A stretch of 64,000 bases of DNA from Melioribacter sp051488685. Its GTDB lineage: Bacteria; Bacteroidota; Ignavibacteria; Ignavibacteriales; Melioribacteraceae. The number at the start of each line of letters is the position of its first letter. Position 1 is the stretch's first letter. The notes beneath the pieces were generated by a model. That model was given only the letters and a program-made list of their open reading frames with translations, was not told the origin of the DNA and did not search any database. The stretch spans positions 1 through 64,000 of the forward strand of contig NZ_JBPSEH010000012.1 in the NCBI RefSeq assembly GCF_051488685.1, given 5' to 3'. Positions 52,336 to 59,496 of this stretch are shown one piece after another. The position numbers were made by a program, and so were the translations under genes.

Positions 52336-52572
52336 ATGCAAAATTATTTCCCTGACAGACAAAAGGAAGGGGGAGAACCCTGCATGGATAAGAAAAAGAA
52401 AACAACGGGAGACAATCGCACCGCCATGAATCATATTCGGGAAGACCTTTTAAATGCAAAAAAAATGCTGGAAGATCATGCCGCAAAACATCCTTACGTT
52501 AACATCGAACAGCAGAAAAAATATGCCGAAGAATTCGAATTTATGGAAAAACTGCGACCGGAATGGGAATAA
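52336..52572 (+). CDS. Small third protein of the cargo module
   Basis: A 78-residue, basic N-terminus and helical C-terminus (HIREDLLNAKKMLEDHAAKH, EEFEFMEKLRPEWE). An alternative start ATG 52384 has a better RBS (AGGAAGGGGGAG) and would give 62 residues. Its last codons form the right copy of the 23-bp direct repeat. Function unknown; possibly an antitoxin-like or regulatory partner. Confidence 0.55.
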   Translation: MQNYFPDRQKEGGEPCMDKKKKTTGDNRTAMNHIREDLLNAKKMLEDHAAKHPYVNIEQQKKYAEEFEFMEKLRPEWE

Positions 52573-52578
52573 GCGGTA
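52556..52578 (+). repeat. 23-bp direct repeat, right copy
   Basis: GACCGGAATGGGAATAAGCG plus GTA. It overlaps the last codons and stop of the 78-residue gene (RPEWE-stop). It matches the copy at 50901-50923 with one mismatch. Confidence 0.85.
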
Positions 52579-52616
52579 AACCTACAGAATCCTATTATCA
52601 TAATGAATCCAAATAG

Positions 52617-52883
52617 CTATCTTAAGGATTCTTTAGCCAATCTTTTTTCTTCTTCCTTCTCTTGGGCGTATATCATCGATTTAACTTCTTCCCACTGCGC
52701 CTGGAGACCCGGACAATTTATTAAATGACTCGTGTGTTTATATCTGTCGAATCGATTGTCGTAAATTTCCGACCCGTCTTTCAGCTCCACGGGCAAATAA
52801 CTTCTAAAGCCGCGTCCGCGCATTATAACGTATCGCGCGCCGCATCGCTTGCAGCGGTATATATGATTCAGTTTAATCCTCAT
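52617..52883 (-). CDS. Small zinc-ribbon-like phage protein
   Basis: An 88-residue protein beginning RIKLNHIYRCKRCGARYVIM with a Cys pair and a later Cys (LINCPGLQAQ), likely a zinc site. It is the last gene of the leftward late operon and overlaps gpG by four bases. Function unknown; it meets the cargo block head-on. Confidence 0.55.
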   Translation of the reverse strand: MRIKLNHIYRCKRCGARYVIMRGRGFRSYLPVELKDGSEIYDNRFDRYKHTSHLINCPGLQAQWEEVKSMIYAQEKEEEKRLAKESLR

Positions 52884-53452
52884 TTAACGCCGTTTATATG
52901 CCTCTTTATTATGTTGATAATATTGTTTTTATAAGGCTCGGTTAAAATCATGAACGGACGCGCAGGAATAGAGATGTTGTATGCATGTTGTCCAAATGTA
53001 TAAGCAGATTTTTGTTTATGACTTTTCTTAGCAAAGATTAGCAAATTTTTATTGGTTTGTTGTTTAAGCAGATTTCCTTTTTTATCAGTTCGATGGAACA
53101 AAGTACGAGTTCTTGCTGCAATTGAAATTGTTCCTCCGAAGTGATGAATAGCTGCATAACGGAGATTTGTTGATACAACAGCAGTGGACTCAGTAGCTGA
53201 AGATTGAATTGACCGCAAGAGATTGCCGCGTGCCTGCAGAATTGCTTCGGCAAAACCTTTTCTTCGTTTCTGTTTTAGAGTTGCCGGTTTGAGAGCTTTC
53301 CAGCCGCCGCTGCCAGCACCTTGAGTACGAAACTCATTTATAACAGAGGCATACATTTCTTCTGCAATTGCAGTCATCAATTTGCGGTTCGGAAGGAATC
53401 GTTCTTTGATACTGTCGATTAAGGCATTTATTTGTTCGAGGTTATCTGCCAT
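52880..53452 (-). CDS. Phage virion morphogenesis protein (Mu gpG-like)
   Basis: A 190-residue protein. SGGWKALKPATLKQKRRKGF, ILQARGNLLRSIQSSATES and the tail RPFMILTEPYKNNIINIIKR fit the virion-morphogenesis family (Mu gpG). In Mu, gpG is needed for head-tail joining. The last codons overlap the next gene. Confidence 0.8.
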   Translation of the reverse strand: MADNLEQINALIDSIKERFLPNRKLMTAIAEEMYASVINEFRTQGAGSGGWKALKPATLKQKRRKGFAEAILQARGNLLRSIQSSATESTAVVSTNLRYAAIHHFGGTISIAARTRTLFHRTDKKGNLLKQQTNKNLLIFAKKSHKQKSAYTFGQHAYNISIPARPFMILTEPYKNNIINIIKRHINGVK

Positions 53453-53493
53453 GTTGATTTTATTTTTTATTAATTATAATTTTGTTTACCGAC

Positions 53494-53575
53494 CTTACGG
53501 CGGCGTTCAAGCCACGCCCCGCGGCGTTAACCGTAAGCGGTGTAGCCCAAGGCGCGGGACTTGCAAAAGGGCTAC
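53494..53575. repeat. Compound hairpin element in late-operon spacer
   Basis: CTTACGG/CCGTAAG (53494-53500 with 53531-53537) and GTAGCCC/GGGCTAC (53542-53548 with 53569-53575) form two adjacent 7-bp stems in the 186-bp gap between gpG and gpF. It contains CGTTAACCG, also seen as CGGTTAAC beside the 41003 element. No terminator run; the rest of the spacer is plain. Confidence 0.4.
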
Positions 53576-53638
53576 GCAATGTTTTTTATCTGCCATATAC
53601 TTGATTTTAATATGTCAAAGAAAAAATATGAAAGCTAA

Positions 53639-54880
53639 TCACAACCTGCCATATAACAGCTCGCCCACTCTCAGTTTATCTATTTGCGGAGTTTTCCGTT
53701 GGAACGCATTCCAGAAAACGGTACTATCGTCCATCATATTCAATACGACGAATATATCTTCCTTCGTTTCGTCGTCGTTAAACAAGCCGATATAAGTTTT
53801 GCGCAATGTTTTATTCGCGTCATCATTCCTATCAACATATTCGGTTAAATAAATTTCATATGGATTTTGCAGAGTTGCTTTTATGTATGGAATATATCGT
53901 TCGCGTCCGTCAGCTTTTTCGAGCAGATGCATCATCCTATCGAGAGTAATCAATGCTTTGTCGTTATCGTAAGTATCTATCAGATTCCAGTCGCGGAACT
54001 TAAGCTCGAATTCTTGCTTAATTAAATTTATCATCTGTTGCATCCCTACAGCATCGAGAGCGGGAAATTTATCCGGCGCCGTTTGCCTGTCTTTAATTTG
54101 CCTTGCAGGCAGTCGTCCGAAGTCTGCATAAGTTTTTTGACCTTTTGAAATTGCATATAGTTCGGGTATTGTGTCCCATGCAGGATAAGTCTTGCCCGGA
54201 TTATACTGCCACTCCGGCGGTATATTTTTAATTTGGAAATCCGAACCGTTTGAAATTTCCAATCCTCGCTCTTCCACTTCGGCGGCGGTAAGCGGTACAA
54301 CGTAACATCCGCAATTCCAATCCGAAGGCGGATAGATTGTATTCCATATCGGGTCGTCGTATCGGAATACCTTGTCGGCGTAATACGAATGGGATTTCCT
54401 TTTTGTTTTGCGGTCGATTTGTTTGTATTGCCAGTAAGGGCGCTGCTCTGCGTTTTCAATCATCATCTTGTAACGCCCGGCGGAGTATGCAACATTTGCG
54501 TTGGTTTGATAGATTGTTCTAAGCCTGCGCGGCGAACCGAGTTCCACAATTTTATCCGGGTCGATTCCGCTTTTGGGATCGTAGCCCGGAACGTCGCTTG
54601 CTTTAACGCGTCCCCACCAGCCCAGGCGTTTTAGCATCGGCTCTAAATCTTTCTTAAACTGCTCGTAAGTAATTCCTTCAGAAAAAATTTTATCGACTTC
54701 GTCTTTAATTGTCTGCAGGATGTCGAGCTTCATCGCCTTTGCAACCGTAAAAGCGCGCGCGTGCTGCTCCTGCCAAACGTCCTGCCAGTTCCAGACGAAT
54801 TTATATCCTTTACTTTTATACCACTCGACTATCTGCCGGGGCGGAAGCGTGAGCAAATATTTCAGTTGTTCTGTTGTCAT
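53639..54880 (-). CDS. Minor head protein (Mu gpF-like, phage head morphogenesis)
   Basis: A 413-residue protein. QDVWQEQHARAFTVAKAMKL, RLRTIYQTNANVAYSAGRYK, then YWQYKQIDRKTKRKSHS and YPPSDWNCGCYVVPLTAAEV carry the SPP1-gp7/MuF fold. It lies between portal and gpG, as in Mu (gp29-gp30-gpG). The C-terminal about 90 residues may be an extra module. Start ATG 54880. Confidence 0.88.
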   Translation of the reverse strand: MTTEQLKYLLTLPPRQIVEWYKSKGYKFVWNWQDVWQEQHARAFTVAKAMKLDILQTIKDEVDKIFSEGITYEQFKKDLEPMLKRLGWWGRVKASDVPGYDPKSGIDPDKIVELGSPRRLRTIYQTNANVAYSAGRYKMMIENAEQRPYWQYKQIDRKTKRKSHSYYADKVFRYDDPIWNTIYPPSDWNCGCYVVPLTAAEVEERGLEISNGSDFQIKNIPPEWQYNPGKTYPAWDTIPELYAISKGQKTYADFGRLPARQIKDRQTAPDKFPALDAVGMQQMINLIKQEFELKFRDWNLIDTYDNDKALITLDRMMHLLEKADGRERYIPYIKATLQNPYEIYLTEYVDRNDDANKTLRKTYIGLFNDDETKEDIFVVLNMMDDSTVFWNAFQRKTPQIDKLRVGELLYGRL

Positions 54881-54919
54881 AATTATTTTTTATAGATTCC
54901 CGCTTATGCGGGAATGACA

Positions 54920-56521
54920 TTAAACATTAATCCTTCCTTCAATATCTGCAATGAATAAAATCTTAGTTGCAAGATTTTCAATCTCGTCGGTTTTCATATC
55001 CGGGAAGAGAGCATAAAGCCCGGCAATGAATTCGTCGCGACTGTTCGATTTATTGGCAAGTTCGATGACTGGTTTAAGTGTATTTTCAATCTGGAACTGA
55101 AGCAATTTATCCGGCAGAGCGCCGGAAACTTTATCCCCGAAGATGCCGCCGGATTGTTCTGCAAATTCTATCTTTTTATTAGTAAGCCAATTCCAAAATT
55201 TTTTCAGCGGCGAAGGTTTGCTCAAGTACGCTGGTTCCGGCGCTCCGGGAAGCGGCAGAGTAATATCCGCCGGCGCTTCGACAGGCTCAGCGACCGGCGC
55301 AAGCTCGAAATCATCTTCTTCAAGATTGTAGTTATTCACAAAATATTTCTTAGTGAACTTCAAACCGATCTCCTTCAGGTTCTTGTCGCGTTCGGACTTG
55401 TCTTTATTAATGTCTTCCAGCTCGAACGGTTTGAACTCCGGATAGAGTCCGCTGCCGATATTGATGTCGACAATCCATTTGAATAATTGATTGAACAGCT
55501 CGGTCGGAAAGTCGCGGTCTTCTTCGCTAAGGTTCGATTCGATAGTATCGGCTCCGGTTTCGGTCGACGCGTACGATCCGACGCCCTGGCGTTCGACCGA
55601 AAGCGCGTTCGTTAGTATTGCTTTTGCGATTGCGTTGTCGCACCGCTGGAGATATTTTTCGTGCAGGTCCGCGCTTGCCGAATGCGGCTCGATTATTTGA
55701 ATCGAACTGTCGTCAGGTCCGGTTGCAACCGCGTCCTGAACCATGTTCGAAAGCTTTGTCATCAAATCGTAATGATCTTCCGGCTTGGCTCCGCGGGGCA
55801 GCTTGCCGAAGATAAAAGGCATTCCGTATTTCTCTACGAAGAGCGAAAAGAAACGCATCCCTCCGCGTTTAAAAGTTACGGGCCAAAAGCAGCGCGACAA
55901 TGCTTTGTCGCCGTAGGGATTATCATATCCCGGATCGTTCTGAAGCAGAATAAATTTATAAGCGTATTTCGGATCGATATTGTCTCCCACTATTGGAATT
56001 CCGTAATAATCCAGATTTGTCCTGAATAGCAAATTATTCCTGTCGTCGAAGGTAAACCATTCGCGCGGTTTTTCTTGCACTTTGACGGGCAGCAATGCGC
56101 CGTCTATTTGCGCCCAGGTTACTTCAAAAACAGAATAACCGAAAAATATCGGATTAAGACTTTGCGAAATTATATCCTTTATTTTGTTCTTATTGTCCGC
56201 GAGCAATGTTAAAGCCCGTTCGCACAGTTCAAGCTCTTTGTCCGTAGCGTCGCCCTGTTCTATGCGCCAGTCGAGACTTTTTGTAAGATTCTTTCTTCTT
56301 GCCATCAATGCGCCTACCTGCTCGTCGCTGCGTAAATCTTTGTAGACGGTCTGATCCATGTTGAGTTTACGCAGTATCGGGTCGGGATCGGGCAGGTATC
56401 CGAAGAATCCGGGGAAACCGCCGAGCGCAAACTGTCGCGTCGCGACTTCGCTCGTTAAATTCCTGCTGATTTCGCTCAGCGGAACGAACGTTGTAGGATT
56501 TATATAGAGTCCTTTAGCCAT
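54920..56521 (-). CDS. Phage portal protein (DUF935, Mu gp29)
   Basis: A 533-residue protein: MAKGLYINPTTFVPLSEISR start, LRSDEQVGALMARRKNLTKS, GYSVFEVTWAQ, EKYGMPFIFGKLPRGAKPED and IDVNIGSGLYPEF-like VDINIGSGLYPEFKPFEL are DUF935 portal hallmarks. It forms the ring at the capsid vertex through which DNA passes. It sits 13 nt after the terminase gene. A disordered Pro/Ala-rich loop (APVAEPVEAPADIT) lies before the C-terminal domain. Confidence 0.93.
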   Translation of the reverse strand: MAKGLYINPTTFVPLSEISRNLTSEVATRQFALGGFPGFFGYLPDPDPILRKLNMDQTVYKDLRSDEQVGALMARRKNLTKSLDWRIEQGDATDKELELCERALTLLADNKNKIKDIISQSLNPIFFGYSVFEVTWAQIDGALLPVKVQEKPREWFTFDDRNNLLFRTNLDYYGIPIVGDNIDPKYAYKFILLQNDPGYDNPYGDKALSRCFWPVTFKRGGMRFFSLFVEKYGMPFIFGKLPRGAKPEDHYDLMTKLSNMVQDAVATGPDDSSIQIIEPHSASADLHEKYLQRCDNAIAKAILTNALSVERQGVGSYASTETGADTIESNLSEEDRDFPTELFNQLFKWIVDINIGSGLYPEFKPFELEDINKDKSERDKNLKEIGLKFTKKYFVNNYNLEEDDFELAPVAEPVEAPADITLPLPGAPEPAYLSKPSPLKKFWNWLTNKKIEFAEQSGGIFGDKVSGALPDKLLQFQIENTLKPVIELANKSNSRDEFIAGLYALFPDMKTDEIENLATKILFIADIEGRINV

Positions 56522-56534
56522 GTTGACCTCAAAC

Positions 56535-57896
56535 TTAATAGTTATTCAAAATTCTGCTCATTTGTCTGCGCGCTCCGGAGGTGACGATAAGCGGCCCGGA
56601 ATATGATTTAGCCGCCATCAATGCGAGAGCAAGCGCAAAGAAATAATCTGCATGTCCGCCGTCTTTGGATTGTTCCGCTTCGTAACGGACATTACCCGCG
56701 GAAGTTGTGACGGCTCGTACCGAATATAAATCTTCGCGAATAATTTTATCGCGCGGTATTAAAACTTTTCTGCCCTCGGCCATTATATAAGCGTTGGATG
56801 CGAGTTCTTCTTTTACTTTTGGAGTAAAGGTAACCTGTTCTACGCGAAGCTTGCCAAAAGCATCTTGAGCCTCTTCGGACAATTGATTTCCGATTCCGGT
56901 CGCGTCAATGCAAGCGCGTCTGAAATTGCTATGAGACAGAACGCCGTATAAAATTTCTCTTTGTTCGCTGTAAGGCATATTTTTTAATGCAATAACTTTT
57001 CGTGTATATAACAACTCGCCTAATTTTTCGAGTATCCAAATAACAGAAGGATTATTCTTGCGACCGACATCCATGCCTACATATAAGTCGCCTGAAATTT
57101 CCGAGAGAGTTTCGTCCAATATATTATCGCGTTCTATCGCGTTAATAATCTCATAGCTCAGCAAATGCGAGTTGGAACTCGAACGCGGAATGCAATAGAA
57201 TTCTTCTTCGATTGCTTCTTGAGTAAGACCCGCAAATGAACTTTCGAGAAACTCTTTAATGTCCTTCTTTGTCGCTTTGCGTCCCAGCACTTTATCAACC
57301 AAACCCTGCTTAACGGCGTCGTCAATAGTAATCTTAAAATGGCTCCAGTTCTTCATTGTGCCGTTCTTGCCTTTCTGCACTTCCTTAATCAACTGGTTGA
57401 AATACGAATCGTCTCCGTTATGAGTGCTGATAATTCTGACGCGGTTGCCCCACATTGCCGAAGGCTTTGCGGCGGTAAACATCTTTTCCTGTTCGCGGTG
57501 ATGCGCGAATTCATCCAGTATAACGTCGCCGCCCTTCGATCGAAACCTTGTAGGGTTCGAACTGATAGCGTTGCATTCGCAGCCGTTGGCAAAGCGCACG
57601 CGGTGAGCTGTAATGTCGTCTTCTTTGCTGATTACGACTTCGCCTACATACTTTGCCGCTACGTTCAGATACTTTGCAAAGAATCCGACGTAATCGATGA
57701 ACTCTTCGGCGGCTGACAAATCAGCCGATGAGAACCAGACTTTGTTGTTCTTTACGTTCTTGGTGGAAAGGTCTCTTGTAACGCGATAAGCTTCCGCATA
57801 AGTTATACCAATGCGGCGGCTTTTTTCGCATATTGCGAACCGGTTTGGATTGGTTATCCAGCCTTTTTGATACTGCAAAAACGTTATTTTACTCAT
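56535..57896 (-). CDS. Terminase large subunit (Mu gp28-like)
   Basis: A 453-residue packaging motor. The ATPase has the Walker A variant CEKSRRIGITYAEAYRV (about 23-39) and Walker B GGDVILDEFAHHREQEKMF (about 123-141). The nuclease has Asp in DLYVGMDVGRKNNPSV, CIDATGIGNQL and GGHADYFFALALALM. It starts at ATG 57896 in an ATGA overlap with an unexplained open frame. Mu-type headful packaging is expected. Confidence 0.93.
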   Translation of the reverse strand: MSKITFLQYQKGWITNPNRFAICEKSRRIGITYAEAYRVTRDLSTKNVKNNKVWFSSADLSAAEEFIDYVGFFAKYLNVAAKYVGEVVISKEDDITAHRVRFANGCECNAISSNPTRFRSKGGDVILDEFAHHREQEKMFTAAKPSAMWGNRVRIISTHNGDDSYFNQLIKEVQKGKNGTMKNWSHFKITIDDAVKQGLVDKVLGRKATKKDIKEFLESSFAGLTQEAIEEEFYCIPRSSSNSHLLSYEIINAIERDNILDETLSEISGDLYVGMDVGRKNNPSVIWILEKLGELLYTRKVIALKNMPYSEQREILYGVLSHSNFRRACIDATGIGNQLSEEAQDAFGKLRVEQVTFTPKVKEELASNAYIMAEGRKVLIPRDKIIREDLYSVRAVTTSAGNVRYEAEQSKDGGHADYFFALALALMAAKSYSGPLIVTSGARRQMSRILNNY

Positions 57897-58018
57897 CGCA
57901 GCTCCGAAAACGCCCGCAGTCCTGATACGGACATGCGTTTAATTCTTCCGTAAATGCGTTTAATTTCGTTTAATAATTTTTGGGAGTGGTTTGGGTCGCC
58001 TGAAGGGAGAAGCGCCCC
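57893..58018 (-). other. Open 41-codon stretch coupled to the terminase start
   Basis: On the minus strand a frame open from a stop at 58019-58021 to 57893 ends in an ATGA overlap with terL, like the phage's real genes, but its only ATG gives 13 residues (MSVSGLRAFSELR). The longer peptide (LLNEIKRIYGRIKRM...) would need an unusual start or a frameshift from a 28-codon ATG frame beginning near 58045. Shown for attention; coding is uncertain. Confidence 0.25.
57935..57974 (+). repeat. Second cluster of phased GCGTTTAAT repeats
   Basis: GCGTTTAAT at 57935-57943 and 57956-57964 (21 bp apart) and TCGTTTAAT at 57966-57974 (10 bp further). The same 9-mer is repeated with 20-bp spacing at 39951 and 39971. 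Phasing near whole helix turns suggests a protein-binding array. Confidence 0.45.
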
Positions 58019-58047
58019 TTAAAAACGATTTATGAGCGTTTTTCATT

Positions 58048-58446
58048 TTACAGCACTCCCAATTCTTTTTCGAGTTTTTCCAGATTTTCCGGGGACAGCC
58101 CTTGTTTTACATTCCGCTCTTTTTCTAGCTTTTCATCGGAGAAGTTTACATATTCGCTCGCTCTCAAAGCCGCGACCAGCTTCCCGACCGCAAATATCGA
58201 CCTCGGATTAAGATTTGTTTCGGCGTCCGTGATTGCTGCTTCGAGAAGCCGTTCGAGCCGCTCGCGCAGTTTTGCGGTTCGTTCCACTTTAGCTTTCCGC
58301 AGATCGTCCCAGCCGTCCTGCTTACGCCAGTTGTATAAAGTTTTCCTGCTAACCTCTCCGTCGAGCAGTTTAACTATCGTATCCATGCTCAAACCGTTTT
58401 CTACGAAGAGCTGCTTAGCCTTCTCTCTTACTGCCGGGTCGCCCAT
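58048..58446 (-). CDS. Terminase small subunit-like protein (DUF1804 type)
   Basis: A 132-residue protein. REKAKQLFVENGLSMDTIVK, LLDGEVSRKTLYNWRKQDGW and DDLRKAKVERTAKLRERLER show an N-terminal helix-turn-helix and a coiled segment, as in the Mu-like small-terminase families. ATG 58446 with AAGGAG is chosen; the longer frame runs into the upstream gene. It precedes terL. Confidence 0.75.
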   Translation of the reverse strand: MGDPAVREKAKQLFVENGLSMDTIVKLLDGEVSRKTLYNWRKQDGWDDLRKAKVERTAKLRERLERLLEAAITDAETNLNPRSIFAVGKLVAALRASEYVNFSDEKLEKERNVKQGLSPENLEKLEKELGVL

Positions 58447-58456
58447 CGTCTTCTCC

Positions 58457-58711
58457 TTACAGGTTGTAGGTTGATTTAATCTGTTCCATCTTCCCGGCTT
58501 TTTCGGCGTACTCTTCCTGCAGCGCTTGCAGTTCCCGCGCAAGAGTTTCGACTTTCTTAAAATCCATAGTCGTAAAATCTTTGTCCGAAAGGAAAGATTC
58601 CGTCTCGTCCTGGATTTCCTTAACCATCGACTGCGCTTTTACGCTCAGGTCGTAGATCTGTTTTTTTAAAATTTGATAACGCCCAATTGCCTGTTCTTTC
58701 AACGAATTCAT
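58457..58711 (-). CDS. Small coiled-coil phage protein, unknown
   Basis: An 84-residue helical protein (YQILKKQIYDLSVKAQSMVK, LARELQALQEEYAEKAGKME). It matches the position of the small coiled-coil genes before the terminase genes in Mu (gp25/gp26 region). It starts in an ATGA overlap with the next gene. Confidence 0.6.
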   Translation of the reverse strand: MNSLKEQAIGRYQILKKQIYDLSVKAQSMVKEIQDETESFLSDKDFTTMDFKKVETLARELQALQEEYAEKAGKMEQIKSTYNL

Positions 58712-59124
58712 TTTTTACCCTCGATATTTGTGATTGCGGATTCCATCTTGGTGAGTATGCCGATAAGCACTTCTTTATTGTCCGCGTCCTTCTTCAATAT
58801 TTCGAATATCCTGTCGATCGTTTTCTGATTCTGTTCGAGACTTTCTTTGTGCTGTTCTTCAACTTTAGTAAGCGCCTTATCGAACTGTTCCTGATTTTGC
58901 TTCAACGCGAATTCGAATTGCGTTTGAGTGGATTTAAAAGTTATACGCCATATTATAAATAATATGGCGCCGATTGATCCGTTTGCGATAGCGGTTTCGA
59001 GCAGATACGAACCGCTTGCCGGAGGCTGGTTGAGACTTTGCGTCAATGTCTGCAAGGCGATATACATTATAAAAACAATTGTATTAAGAATGTTCGCCTG
59101 GTTCATCATAAGCGAGATAAACAT
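58708..59124 (-). CDS. Membrane-anchored coiled-coil phage protein, unknown
   Basis: A 138-residue protein. Hydrophobic stretches lie near the start (about 12-30) and at about 46-64 (AIANGSIGAILFIIWRITFK), and the remainder is a coiled coil with a Gln-rich start (QTQFEFALKQNQEQFDKALT). First gene of the leftward late operon. GAGGTC precedes ATG 59124. A holin/spanin-type lysis role is possible but unproved. Confidence 0.55.
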   Translation of the reverse strand: MFISLMMNQANILNTIVFIMYIALQTLTQSLNQPPASGSYLLETAIANGSIGAILFIIWRITFKSTQTQFEFALKQNQEQFDKALTKVEEQHKESLEQNQKTIDRIFEILKKDADNKEVLIGILTKMESAITNIEGKK

Positions 59125-59185
59125 CGCGACCTCGAAATTATTTGAATAATCTTTGAACTAACATAAAAAACAGAGGGCGAATTAT

Positions 59186-59204
59186 TTTTTGAAAATTTCA
59201 AAAA
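59186..59204. promoter_or_regulatory. 19-bp palindrome between divergent late operons
   Basis: TTTTTGAAA-A-TTTCAAAAA is a perfect inverted repeat within the 132-bp gap that separates the leftward packaging operon (start 59124) and the rightward head operon (start 59257). A candidate site for the Mor/C-like activator, allowing coordinated late firing. Confidence 0.5.
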
Positions 59205-59256
59205 GTTACTCGGAGCTTATTTCTTAGTTTACGTTAAAGAAAATTACGAGGTCTAC

Positions 59257-59496
59257 ATGCTTACCTGGGTGAGCGTAATGCTATTGAGAACAGGAATTGT
59301 AAAAACAGTATGCTCAATTCCATATCAAAATCTTTCATTAAAAGATAGATTAGATATGCTTGGAGTTACGCCTAAAGAAGTAGCGCGCATCGTTGGATGC
59401 GGTACAACATGTGCATATAAAAATATTAAATCCGGGAAAGGGTGGTATTATAGCCAAATAGTTAATCTTGTCAATTTGTTGGAGCGAATGAAATGA
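59257..59496 (+). CDS. Small HTH-like phage protein
   Basis: A 79-residue protein. DRLDMLGVTPKEVARIVGCG, TTCAYKNIKSGKGWYYSQIV looks like a helix-turn-helix. GAGG precedes ATG 59257. It is the first gene of the rightward head operon and ends in an ATGA overlap with the protease gene. Perhaps a regulator of the head operon. Confidence 0.55.
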   Translation: MLTWVSVMLLRTGIVKTVCSIPYQNLSLKDRLDMLGVTPKEVARIVGCGTTCAYKNIKSGKGWYYSQIVNLVNLLERMK

